From contig CAWINZ010000005.1 of NCBI GenBank assembly GCA_963837695.1, forward strand, positions 1,922,001 through 1,986,000: 64,000 bases of DNA, in the 5' to 3' direction. The position numbers and the translations under genes were made by a program. Under the pieces are notes generated by a model. That model ran no database searches, had not been told where the DNA came from, and was given only the letters and a program-made list of their open reading frames with translations. The DNA comes from VRUE01 sp963837695 (lineage in GTDB: Bacteria; Actinomycetota; Thermoleophilia; Solirubrobacterales; 70-9). This document shows, piece by piece, positions 52,341-60,212 of the stretch (position 1 is the first letter of the stretch; each line of letters starts with the position of its first letter).

Positions 52341-53366
52341 GTGGTGCTGACAGGGACGGGTGGATACGACGTGCTCCAGGTGCAAGAGCGCCCCGACCCT
52401 CCGGTCGGTCCGGGGGAAGTCCGGATCGCGGTCAAGGCCGCGGGGATTAACTTCGCTGACACGATGGCTCGCGTCGGCCTCTACCCCGACGCGCCGAAGC
52501 CGCCCTGTGTGTTGGGCTACGAGGTCGCCGGAGAGGTGGAGTCGCTGGGCGAGGGTGTGAGCGAGTTTCAGGTCGGCGACCGGGTCGTCGGGGGCACGCG
52601 CTTCGGCGGTCAGGCCGAGCTGGTCACGGTCCCGGCGGATCAGGCGTTCGCCCTGCCCGCCGGTCTCAGCTTCGAGCAGGGTGCGGCGATCCCCGTCAAT
52701 TACGGCACCGCCTACGCGGCGCTGATCCTGATGGGCAGCCTGCGCAAGGGCGACCGCGTCCTGATCCACGCCGCCGCGGGCGGAGTGGGAATCTCGGCGA
52801 CGCAGATCGCCCGCAACGCCGGCGCCGAGATCTTCGGCACCGCCTCGCCGTCCAAGCACGACGCAATCCGCGCCCAGGGGGTGGATCATCCGATCAATTA
52901 CCGCTCCCAGGATTTCGAGGCCGAGGTAATGCGGATCACCGATGGCGAGGGTGTGGATCTGGTTATCGACGCGCTCGGCCCCACCTCCTTCCGCAAGGAC
53001 TACCGCCTGCTTCGTTCGGGAGGCCGGATGGTCATGTACGGGCTCTCAGAGGGCACCACCGACGGCAAGCGGAACATCGGCGCGATGCTGAAGGGCCTGG
53101 CCTCGATGCCGAGCGCGACGATGCCCTGGTGGAAGAGCCTGCTGATCATGAACGAGAACAAAGGGGTCTTCGGGCTCAACATGCTCAAGTGGTGGGACGC
53201 CGAGGGCAGCCTTGACCGGGTGCTCGACCCGCTGACCGAGGACCTCGAGGCCGGCAAGCTCGAGCCCGTCGTCGCCGAGGCATTCCCTTTCGAACGCGCC
53301 GGGGAGGCACATAAATTCATCGCCGAGCGCCGCAACGTAGGCAAGGTCGCGCTGTTTCCTCAGTGA
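52341..53366 (+). CDS. Zinc-independent MDR-family quinone oxidoreductase-like protein
   Basis: A 341-residue medium-chain dehydrogenase/reductase of the quinone-oxidoreductase/VAT-1-like type: NFADTMARVGLYPDAPKPPCVLGYEVAGEVESLGEGV, VGDRVVGG, GAAIPVNYGTAYAAL and the NADPH loop IHAAAGGVGISATQIAR. No Cys/His zinc ligands are seen. Homologues begin MKAVVLTG; here that Met is an ATC (52332), so initiation is either at GTG 52341/52344 or at a non-canonical AUC. It lies 20-30 bases after serA. The substrate is unknown. Confidence 0.88.
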   Translation: MVLTGTGGYDVLQVQERPDPPVGPGEVRIAVKAAGINFADTMARVGLYPDAPKPPCVLGYEVAGEVESLGEGVSEFQVGDRVVGGTRFGGQAELVTVPADQAFALPAGLSFEQGAAIPVNYGTAYAALILMGSLRKGDRVLIHAAAGGVGISATQIARNAGAEIFGTASPSKHDAIRAQGVDHPINYRSQDFEAEVMRITDGEGVDLVIDALGPTSFRKDYRLLRSGGRMVMYGLSEGTTDGKRNIGAMLKGLASMPSATMPWWKSLLIMNENKGVFGLNMLKWWDAEGSLDRVLDPLTEDLEAGKLEPVVAEAFPFERAGEAHKFIAERRNVGKVALFPQ

Positions 53367-53399
53367 CGCTCCGACCGCTCGGCGGCGGGGACGACCCAC

Positions 53400-53957
53400 A
53401 TGAAGAAGCTTCTACTCATCTCGTTCGCACTCCTGGCACTGCTGGCGCCCGGCTCGGCGACGGCGGCAGAAAAGACCTACACGGTGCTGCTCGCCGGGGG
53501 CGATGAAGCGAACTCGATCAAGATCTGGCTCAGCCCGGACGGCCGCGAATACGTGATCGACTCGCTCGTGCAGCTCGACGTCGGCGGTTTGGTCTGCACG
53601 CATCCGGAAAGCAATCCGAACGAGCTGGTCTGCGCGGCGCCCTTGATCGCCGGTTTCGAAGTCAATTCGGGTGCCGGCGACGACCACGTGGCGGTCGCCA
53701 AGAACGTCGCAGCTCCGGTGACCATTAGAGGCGGCGCAGGCGACGACGTCCTGATTGGCGGAGCGGGCCCGGACAAGCTGATCGGCGGTCGGGGCAACGA
53801 CCGCCTGGTCGGCTGGCGCGGCGACGACGTGCTCTATGGCGGCCCCGGCGACGATGTCCTGATCGGCGGCCCCGGAAACGACGTCCTCGGTGGCGGACCC
53901 GGCAGGGACAGGCTGCTCGGCGGTTCCGGCGCCAACGTGGTGCATCAGTTCAAGTAG
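53400..53957 (+). CDS. Secreted RTX-repeat (calcium-binding) protein
   Basis: A 185-residue protein with a clear signal peptide (MKKLLLISFALLALLAPGSATAA). A beta-rich region of about 85 residues holds two cysteines (VCTH, VCAAP) that may form a disulfide. About eight tandem nonapeptides follow from residue 110 (GGAGDDVLI, GGAGPDKLI, GGRGNDRLV, GGPGDDVLI and variants), the calcium-binding parallel beta-roll. The last repeat degenerates (GGSGANVVH). There is no type I secretion gene nearby, so Sec export is likely. The function is unknown. Confidence 0.85.
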   Translation: MKKLLLISFALLALLAPGSATAAEKTYTVLLAGGDEANSIKIWLSPDGREYVIDSLVQLDVGGLVCTHPESNPNELVCAAPLIAGFEVNSGAGDDHVAVAKNVAAPVTIRGGAGDDVLIGGAGPDKLIGGRGNDRLVGWRGDDVLYGGPGDDVLIGGPGNDVLGGGPGRDRLLGGSGANVVHQFK

Positions 53958-53960
53958 GTC

Positions 53961-55310
53961 CTAAGCAGCCGTTCCCTCCCGGGCGCGACGACCGACCAGA
54001 CGGCCGCCGACGAAGAACAGCGCGATCAGGAAGCCGACCAGGGACAGCGCGGCGTCGAGCCGGAAGGCGGCCTGGATGCCGTCCACGAACGAACCCTGGG
54101 CGGAGAAGATCGTCGTCGTCAGGCCGAGGCCGATCGCGCCGCCGGCGATCTGGCACATGTAGAGGATCCCTCCGGCGAGGCTGCTCTGCGATTCGTCGAC
54201 CGAGGTGACCCCCGCCGTCGTCGCGGTGGGGTAGAAGCTGCCGATACCGATGCCGAGCACGAACATTCCGGGCACCAGGGCCGAGTAGCCGGAGCCTTCG
54301 GTGACCTGGGAGAAGAGGAACGGGGCGATCGTGATGAAGGCCGCCCCCACGGCGGCCAACGGCTTTGCCCCGAGCCGGTTGTAGAGCGGGCCGGCGATGA
54401 AGGAGACGAGGGCGAAGGTGGCGAGAAAGGGCAGCACGCCGACGCCGGCTTCGAGCGGCGAGTAACCGAGGTGCTTCTGCATGTACTGCGGCAGGTAGAG
54501 CAGCGCGGCGAAGAAGGTCGCGGACATCAGCGTGATCGCCACGCAGGAGGCGCGGAAGCTCTCGTTCCTCATCACCGTCCGCGGCACCAGCGCGCTCGGC
54601 CCGGCCCGGCGCTCGATCGGCACGAAGGCCGCGATCAGGACCGCCGCCAGCGCGAACATCGCGATCACGCGCGGGTCTCCCCAGCCCCAGTCGTCGACCT
54701 GGTCGAGCGCGACGAGGAGTGAGACGAGGCCGATCGAGATCGTCGCGATCCCCGGATAGTCGATCCGCTGTTGCGCCGCTTCGGGGTCCTTCACCTTGAC
54801 CAGGTAGTAGGTGACGAGCACGGCGAAGGCGGCGATCGGCACGTTGAGGAAGAAGATCCAACGCCAGCTCAGCGCGTCGGTGAGGACGCCTCCGATCAGC
54901 GGCCCGATCGCGTTGCCGAGGCCGGCCGCGCCGAGGATGATCCCGCCGGCAAGCCCGGCCTTCTCGGAAGGCAGCAGCTCGAAGGTCATGCCGAGGATCG
55001 CCGGCCACATCAGCGCCCCGCCCAGCCCCATCACGACGCGGGTCGCGATCAACCAGGTCTCCGTCTGCGCGGCGCCGCCCAGTGCCGACATCGAGGCGAA
55101 TATCGCGGTGCCGAGGAAGAAGGCGCGGCGGCGCCCGAACATGTCGGCCAGGCGCCCCCCGGTGACGATCATCACCCCGAAGGTGAGGGCGTAGGCGTTG
55201 ACCACCCACTGGATCGTGTTGACGTTGGTGTCGAAGTCCTTCTCCATCGTCGGGATGGCGACGTTGATCGCGGAGAAGTCGTTGGCGATGACGAGCACGC
55301 TCATGCTCAT
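53961..55310 (-). CDS. MFS transporter, DHA2 (EmrB/QacA-like) family
   Basis: A 449-residue major-facilitator exporter predicted to span the membrane about 14 times. MFS motif A is GGRLADMFGRRRAFFLG. Motif C-like GGALMWPAILGM and the DHA2 signature near AINVAIPTMEKDF are present. The first ATG (55310) truncates membrane helix 1. The missing residues (RLDRTTILALLA) are encoded upstream in frame, but no ATG, GTG or TTG lies between them and the upstream TAG, so initiation may be non-canonical. It is divergent from leuL-leuA. The substrate is unknown, possibly drugs or metabolites. Confidence 0.88.
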   Translation of the reverse strand: MSMSVLVIANDFSAINVAIPTMEKDFDTNVNTIQWVVNAYALTFGVMIVTGGRLADMFGRRRAFFLGTAIFASMSALGGAAQTETWLIATRVVMGLGGALMWPAILGMTFELLPSEKAGLAGGIILGAAGLGNAIGPLIGGVLTDALSWRWIFFLNVPIAAFAVLVTYYLVKVKDPEAAQQRIDYPGIATISIGLVSLLVALDQVDDWGWGDPRVIAMFALAAVLIAAFVPIERRAGPSALVPRTVMRNESFRASCVAITLMSATFFAALLYLPQYMQKHLGYSPLEAGVGVLPFLATFALVSFIAGPLYNRLGAKPLAAVGAAFITIAPFLFSQVTEGSGYSALVPGMFVLGIGIGSFYPTATTAGVTSVDESQSSLAGGILYMCQIAGGAIGLGLTTTIFSAQGSFVDGIQAAFRLDAALSLVGFLIALFFVGGRLVGRRAREGTAA

Positions 55311-55383
55311 CGCCAGCAGCGCCAGAATGGTGGTGCGATCCAGCCTTGCGATGCGGGCAGCCTACGCTAAGCTGGAGCAGCGA

Positions 55384-55443
55384 ATGACGCACCGCTTCGA
55401 CAGCCTCGCGCTACTTCTTCTCCTCCCCCTTCGGGGGGAATAG
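55384..55443 (+). CDS. leuL: leuA leader peptide (19 residues, Leu-rich)
   Basis: A 20-codon frame, MTHRFDSLALLLLLPLRGE, ending at TAG 55441, 66 bases before leuA. Seven of 19 residues are Leu, including five in a row encoded CTA-CTT-CTT-CTC-CTC. This is the design of leucine attenuator peptides. A very stable CCCCC-UUCG-GGGGG hairpin (55425-55438) begins within the last Leu codons. The leader is too short for normal gene calling. Leader-peptide control of leuA is known in other actinobacteria. Confidence 0.8.
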   Translation: MTHRFDSLALLLLLPLRGE

Positions 55444-55506
55444 CGCTGGGCGGCGCGATAGCCGCGAGAGACAGAGGTCATTCGAGAGCACCGGAGAAGG
55501 AGGAAG
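55408..55506 (+). promoter_or_regulatory. leuA attenuator region with alternative RNA pairings
   Basis: Visible pairings: the UUCG hairpin at 55425-55438; GCGCTA (55408) with TAGCGC (55441) enclosing the Leu codons; GCGGC (55450) with GCCGC (55461); and CTTCTTCT in the Leu codons (55414-55421) with GGAGGAAG (55499-55506), which contains the leuA ribosome-binding site AGGAGG. No U-tract is present, so control by hiding the ribosome-binding site is more likely than transcription termination. This is a model from sequence only. Confidence 0.55.
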
Positions 55507-55509
55507 CCC

Positions 55510-57108
55510 GTGAGCACCACCCCCAGTACCGCAGCCGACGCAAACCGCGTCCACATCTTCGACACCACCCTGCGCGACGGCGAGCAGTCGCCGGGAATCT
55601 CGCTGAATACGACGGAGAAGGTCGAGATCGCCCAGCAGCTGGCGCGGCTCGGCGTCGACGTGATCGAGGCCGGCTTCCCGATCACCTCGCCGGGCGACTT
55701 CGAGGCGGTCGAGGCGATCTCGCGGCAGGTTGAGGGACCGGTGATCTGCGGCCTCGCCCGTACCCACAAGGCCGATATCGACGCCGCCTGGGGTGCCATC
55801 CGGGACGCCGACCGCCCGCGCATCCACACCTTCATCTCCACCTCCGACATCCACATCGAGCACCAGCTGCAGACCGACCGCGAGGACGTCAAGGGGCAGG
55901 CCCGCGCCGCTGTGACGCTGGCCAAGTCCTACTGCGACGACGTCGAGTTCTCGCCGATGGACGCGACCCGCGCCGACATCGAGTTCACCGCCGAGGTCTG
56001 CGCGATCGCGGTCGAGGAGGGCGCCACCGTCGTCAACATCCCCGACACCGTCGGCTACACGACGCCGGAGGAGTACGCGGACTACTTCCGCCGCCTCTAC
56101 GAGTTGGTGCCCGGTCTGCGCGAGGTCGAGATCTCCGTCCACTGTCACGACGACCTCGGCCTGGCCGTCGCCAACTCCTACGCCGGCGTTCTGGCCGGCG
56201 CCCGCCAGGTCGAGTGCGCGGTCAACGGGATCGGCGAGCGCGCCGGCAACTGCTCGCTGGAGGAGATCGTGATGCTGATCAAGACCAGGGAGGACGTGCA
56301 CGGGCTCTCGACCGGCCTCAACAGCCGCGAGCTGGCCCGCACCAGCCGCATGGTCTCCCGTCTTACCGGCTACGCGATCCAGCCCAACAAGGCGATCGTC
56401 GGCCGCAACGCCTTCGCCCACGAGTCCGGCATCCACCAGGACGGCGTGCTCAAGGAGCGCACCACCTACGAGATCATGGACGCAACCGAAGTCGGCCTGG
56501 AGTCGAACTCGCTGGTGCTGGGCAAGCACTCCGGCCGCCACGCGCTGCGCGACGCGCTGGAGCAGCTCGGCTTCAAGATCGAGGGCAACGCGCTGAACGC
56601 CGCCTTCAAGCGCTTCAAGGAGGTTGCCGACCGCAAGAAGCAGGTCACCGCGCTCGACCTCGAGGCGATCGTCTCCGACGAGATGCGCGAGCGGGCCGAC
56701 GCTCACGAGCTGGCCTGGTTCGAGGTCGAGGCGGGGTCGCGGCGCGAGCCGCTCGCCCGGGTGGCGGTCACGATGCCCTCCGGCGAGGAGGTCGTCAGCG
56801 AGTCGGGCGGCGACGGACCGGTCGATGCGATCTTCCACGCGATCCAGAAGGCCGTCGATACCGAGTGCGAGCTGCGCCAGTACACGGTCGAGGCGGTGAC
56901 CGGCGGGGAGGACGCGCTCGGCCAGGTGACCGTCATGCTGCGCGCCGCTGGGCGCCTGGCGACCGGCCAGGGCGTCGCCACCGACATCCTCGAGGCCTCC
57001 GCCAGAGCCTACGTGCGGGCGCTCTCCAACGCGCTCGAGGGCGCCGCGATCCGCGAGGCCGAGGCGGCGACGGCAGACGCGGCGGTGGAACGCACGCCGG
57101 GTCCCTAA
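55510..57108 (+). CDS. leuA: 2-Isopropylmalate synthase
   Basis: First step of leucine synthesis, 532 residues, bacterial LeuA type 1. N-terminal IFDTTLRDGEQSPGISLN, SVHCHDDLGLAVANS (metal His), NGIGERAGNCSLEEIVM and HESGIHQDGVLKERTTYEIM are diagnostic. The C-terminal regulatory domain (about 390-515), the site of leucine feedback, ends with an Ala/Glu tail. The start is GTG 55510 with a strong AGGAGG six bases upstream. A Leu-rich leader peptide precedes it. leuC and leuD are 3 kb downstream, separated by a ClC/TetR operon; leuB is not in the window. Confidence 0.96.
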   Translation: MSTTPSTAADANRVHIFDTTLRDGEQSPGISLNTTEKVEIAQQLARLGVDVIEAGFPITSPGDFEAVEAISRQVEGPVICGLARTHKADIDAAWGAIRDADRPRIHTFISTSDIHIEHQLQTDREDVKGQARAAVTLAKSYCDDVEFSPMDATRADIEFTAEVCAIAVEEGATVVNIPDTVGYTTPEEYADYFRRLYELVPGLREVEISVHCHDDLGLAVANSYAGVLAGARQVECAVNGIGERAGNCSLEEIVMLIKTREDVHGLSTGLNSRELARTSRMVSRLTGYAIQPNKAIVGRNAFAHESGIHQDGVLKERTTYEIMDATEVGLESNSLVLGKHSGRHALRDALEQLGFKIEGNALNAAFKRFKEVADRKKQVTALDLEAIVSDEMRERADAHELAWFEVEAGSRREPLARVAVTMPSGEEVVSESGGDGPVDAIFHAIQKAVDTECELRQYTVEAVTGGEDALGQVTVMLRAAGRLATGQGVATDILEASARAYVRALSNALEGAAIREAEAATADAAVERTPGP

Positions 57109-58928
57109 GAGGGATTCGCCTGCGGCGTCCTTGTGCTGTTGCCTTTCCGCGCCTGCTCCAGCTTCATTCGCTGATCGTAGACGCGCAGGATGTCGCGATG
57201 GGAGAGCCAGCCGACCACCCGCTCGCCGTTTTCGTCGAGCACGGCGAGGCCGGCGCTGTCGGTCCGCACCAGCGTCGCGGTCGCCTCGGCGAGGGATTCT
57301 CCCGGAGTAAGGGTCGGCAGATGCCGAGCCAGCGCGCCGGCGTCCGGTTCTTCTTCGTCGCCGAGTGCCTGCTCGAGCTCGTCGTCGAGCAGCACGCCGA
57401 GGAACTCGCCGTCCGCGTCGATTACCGGCAGGGCGGGCTCGTCGCCGGAGCTGAGCAGCTCGACCGCCTCGGCGAGCGGCGCGGCGGCGCCGACCGGGGG
57501 CGGCAGCGGCCGCATCGCCTCGGCGACAGTGATCGCTTCCATCGGGCCGGCTGGACGGCGGCGCAGCAGATCGATGCCCCGGCGCGCCAGCTTCAGCGTG
57601 TAGATCGAGTCGGGCGAGAGCCGGTTCGCGACCGCGGTTGCGATCACCACGGCGAGCATCAGCGGCAGCATGATCCTGTAGTCGCCGGTCAGCTCGAAGA
57701 TGATCAAGATCGCCGTCATCGGCGCCCGGGCGGCGGCGGCGAAGACCGCGCCCATGCCGATCAGGCCATAGGCCGCGGCAGGGCCGGCAAGTCCGGGGAC
57801 GAGCGCGTTGACGGCCAGGCCGAAGGCCGAGCCGAGCATCGCGCCCATGAAGAGGGAGGGGGCGAAGACGCCCCCCGAGCCGCCGATCGAGAGCGTCAGG
57901 CTGGTCGCGAGGACCTTGCTGGCCAACAGGGCGAGCAGGAAGAGCAGCGTGTAGCGGCCGTCGATCGCGCCTTCCAGCACCTCGTACCCGACCCCGTACA
58001 TCTGCGGGACAGCCAGCAGCAGCAGACCGAGCAGGACGCCGCCGGCCGCGGGCCGCCACGACTCCGAGAAGCGCCAGAGGCGGTCGGCCCGATCCTCCAT
58101 CCCGTAAAGCACGCGAATGAAGGCGACGCCGACGACCGCCGCCAACAGGCCCAGCACGAGATAGAGCGGGTAGCCGGCCACGGCGCCCACGCCTACCTGG
58201 GGGAGTTCGAGGAAGGCTTCGGAGCCGAACGCGGCGCGGCCGATCACGTCGGCAGTCACAGATGCGACCACGACGGCGCTGAAGGAGCGCGTCTCGAAGT
58301 CGCGCAGGATTACCTCGAGGGCGAAGAAGACGCCGGCGATCGGGGCGTTGAAGGTGGCCGAGATCCCACCCGCGGCGCCACAGGCGACAAGCAACCGCAT
58401 GCGAGCCTCGGGCGCGCGAACGATCTGGCCGACGGTTGAGCCCAGGGCCGAGCCGACCTGCACGATCGGGCCCTCGCGGCCGACCGAACCGCCGGAGCCG
58501 ATACACAGCGCCGAGGCGAGGGACTTGACCAGGGCCACGACAGGGCGGATCCGCCCGCCCCGACGGGCGACCGCGAGCATGACCTCAGGCACACCGTGCC
58601 CCCGCGCCTCGCTTGCGAACCGATCGACCAGCGGGCCGTAGAGCAGGCCGCCGACGATCGGCACCAGAGCCACGAACCAGATGCCCAGGCCGGGGACGAG
58701 CGGGTTGGGCACCCGCCCGTCGACGCCGTAGCTTTCGTGGCCCGTGAAGAGATAGGTGAAGCCGACGATCAGGTAGCGAAAGGCGATCGCGCCGAGGCCG
58801 GACCCGACACCCACCGCCAGAGCAAGTGCCAGCAGCCCGCCCGGTCCGCCCATCAAAGCGCCAAGCCGGGCCCGCCCGCTCGTCGGCAGGCGCGGCCAGG
58901 GAGCCCAGGCGCGGCCGGCGCCGCTCAC
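57105..58928 (-). CDS. ClC-family chloride channel/antiporter with C-terminal CBS pair
   Basis: A 607-residue membrane protein. ClC signatures: GSGGSVGREGPIVQVGSALG (GxxxP region with the gating Glu), AAGGISATFNAPIAGVFFALE, and GGSGGVFAPSLFMGAMLGS. Two CBS domains follow (VAEAMRPLPPPVGAAAPLAEAV ... RHLPTLTPGESLAEATATLVRTD), a regulatory nucleotide-binding pair. The start is probably GTG 58928, overlapping the TetR stop (GTGA); ATG 58853 would drop 25 residues. It forms an operon with the TetR gene. Whether it is a channel or an H+/Cl- antiporter is unknown. Confidence 0.93.
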   Translation of the reverse strand: MSGAGRAWAPWPRLPTSGRARLGALMGGPGGLLALALAVGVGSGLGAIAFRYLIVGFTYLFTGHESYGVDGRVPNPLVPGLGIWFVALVPIVGGLLYGPLVDRFASEARGHGVPEVMLAVARRGGRIRPVVALVKSLASALCIGSGGSVGREGPIVQVGSALGSTVGQIVRAPEARMRLLVACGAAGGISATFNAPIAGVFFALEVILRDFETRSFSAVVVASVTADVIGRAAFGSEAFLELPQVGVGAVAGYPLYLVLGLLAAVVGVAFIRVLYGMEDRADRLWRFSESWRPAAGGVLLGLLLLAVPQMYGVGYEVLEGAIDGRYTLLFLLALLASKVLATSLTLSIGGSGGVFAPSLFMGAMLGSAFGLAVNALVPGLAGPAAAYGLIGMGAVFAAAARAPMTAILIIFELTGDYRIMLPLMLAVVIATAVANRLSPDSIYTLKLARRGIDLLRRRPAGPMEAITVAEAMRPLPPPVGAAAPLAEAVELLSSGDEPALPVIDADGEFLGVLLDDELEQALGDEEEPDAGALARHLPTLTPGESLAEATATLVRTDSAGLAVLDENGERVVGWLSHRDILRVYDQRMKLEQARKGNSTRTPQANPS

Positions 58929-59521
58929 GTCGCCGCGATCCCGTCGAGCAGCTCGTCGACCGCCCGCCGGATGTTGTCCCAGCGAAAGGCGCTCGGGTCG
59001 AGCGTCGCGTGCAGAATCAGTCCGTCGGCGGTCGCGAGCAACATCGAGGCGAGCGCATTGGCCGGCACGTCGCGAATCTCTTTGCGTTCGATGCCCTCCT
59101 CGATCCAGGCGCGGATGCGCCGCCGCCGCCTGGCGCCGGCGGCGGCGAAATGACGACGCAGCGGCTCCTCTCCGAGCACGGCCGCCCACAGGTCGGCCCT
59201 CACCTGGGCCCTGGCGGGATCGTCGGCGTGTTCGACCATCGCCTGGGAGAAGCGGCGCAGGCGCTCGATCCCGGATGCCTCTTCGTCGCCGATCCGGTCG
59301 AGCATCCGATCGAGTACGGCCGCATCGCCCTCGAGCAGAGCGGCGAGCAACTCGTCCTTGCTCTCGAAGTAGCCGTAGAAAGCGCCCTTGCTGAGGCCCG
59401 CCTCGGCGCATACGTCGTCGACCGTCATCTCGGCAAAGCGCTTCGCCGCGGCGCAGCGCCAGGCCGCGTCGAGCAGATGCCGACGGCGTTCGTCGCGAAC
59501 GTCAGGTCGAAGTTTGGGCAC
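58925..59521 (-). CDS. TetR-family transcriptional regulator
   Basis: A 198-residue regulator. N-terminal helix-turn-helix: RRRHLLDAAWRCAAAKRFAEMTVDDVCAEAGLSKGAFYGYFESKDELLAALLE. The remainder is an all-helical ligand-binding domain. I chose GTG 59521 (VPKLRPDVRDERR) because the frame upstream runs through the intergenic operator and the divergent gene. It is followed by the ClC gene with a 4-base overlap. An operator-like palindrome lies 24-41 bases upstream. The ligand is unknown. Confidence 0.9.
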   Translation of the reverse strand: MPKLRPDVRDERRRHLLDAAWRCAAAKRFAEMTVDDVCAEAGLSKGAFYGYFESKDELLAALLEGDAAVLDRMLDRIGDEEASGIERLRRFSQAMVEHADDPARAQVRADLWAAVLGEEPLRRHFAAAGARRRRRIRAWIEEGIERKEIRDVPANALASMLLATADGLILHATLDPSAFRWDNIRRAVDELLDGIAAT

Positions 59522-59544
59522 GTGATGGAGGTTCGAAGTGTTGT

Positions 59545-59562
59545 AAACCGACTGGTCGGTTT
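59545..59562. promoter_or_regulatory. TetR-type operator between the TetR-ClC operon and the XRE-leuCD genes
   Basis: AAACCGACTGGTCGGTTT is an 18-bp near-palindrome (7-bp arms AAACCGA/TCGGTTT), of the ACCGAC-GTCGGT type typical of TetR-family operators. It lies in the 91-bp divergent region, 24 bases from the TetR start. Autoregulation is likely; it could also affect the XRE gene. Confidence 0.6.
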
Positions 59563-59591
59563 TTATAGCAAAATGTCTTCTGGCGGTCAGT

Positions 59592-59609
59592 TGTATGTGA
59601 TAACGTACA
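59592..59609. promoter_or_regulatory. Imperfect palindrome directly before the XRE-cupin gene
   Basis: TGTATGTGATAACGTACA is an imperfect 18-bp palindrome (7 of 9 base pairs match) ending three bases before the GTG start at 59613. It contains GATAAC, a possible -10 element with TG upstream. It may be an autoregulatory site, with the transcript leaderless or nearly so. Confidence 0.35.
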
Positions 59610-59612
59610 GGC

Positions 59613-60209
59613 GTGAGCGCCACCGCGATCAGGCTGGCCAAGCCCTTCCCGACCCGCTCAGGTCGACGGATTCGCGCCCTGCGCGAGGCGATGGGGCTCT
59701 CGCTGCGCGATCTGGCCGAGCGCAGCGGGGTCAGCGCCCCGATGCTTTCCCAGGTCGAGCGGGGGGAGACCAGCCCGACCCTCGCCGTCGCCGAGAAGAT
59801 CGCCACCGGCCTCGAGCTGACGCTCTCGCAACTGCTGCGCCTCGACGAGGGCGAGCACGTCGCGGTCAGCCGCGCCGGCGAGCGCCGCCGCTACGAGCGT
59901 GGCGGGCACCGCTTCGAGGAGCTGACGCCGCCGCTGCCGGGTCAGCGCGCCGACGTCTCCCTGCACACCTTGAAGGCTGGGGCGACGACCGGCGGGCCCG
60001 GCGACCCGCCGATGCACGAGCCGGGCAGCCGCGAGACCACCGTGGTCCTCTCCGGCGTGCTGGCGCTGATCGTCGACGGCACCCGCCATGAGCTGCACGC
60101 GGGCGACAGCGTCACCTTCGACGCCGATCTGCCGCACCACTTTGAGAACGACGGCGAGGAACAGGCACGCTTCCTCGCCGTGATAGCCGCCGGACTGAGG
60201 AGGAGCTGA
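59613..60209 (+). CDS. XRE-family transcriptional regulator with C-terminal cupin domain
   Basis: A 198-residue regulator. The XRE helix-turn-helix spans residues about 19-75 (IRALREAMGLSLRDLAERSGVSAPMLSQVERGETSPTLAVAEKIATGL). A cupin sensor domain follows (HEPGSRETTVVLSGVLALIVDGTRHELHAGDSVTFDADLPHHFEN). This design is common in regulators of amino-acid and polyamine metabolism. leuC starts three bases after its stop, so it is the first gene of a leuCD operon and may regulate it. The start is GTG 59613. Confidence 0.9.
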   Translation: MSATAIRLAKPFPTRSGRRIRALREAMGLSLRDLAERSGVSAPMLSQVERGETSPTLAVAEKIATGLELTLSQLLRLDEGEHVAVSRAGERRRYERGGHRFEELTPPLPGQRADVSLHTLKAGATTGGPGDPPMHEPGSRETTVVLSGVLALIVDGTRHELHAGDSVTFDADLPHHFENDGEEQARFLAVIAAGLRRS

Positions 60210-60212
60210 GCA

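Noticed and set aside
55411..58506. A 1031-codon open frame on the minus strand across leuA and the ClC gene
   Set aside because: It is antisense to two well-supported genes, is Arg/Gly/Asp-rich as expected from high-G+C shadow frames, and has no recognisable domain.
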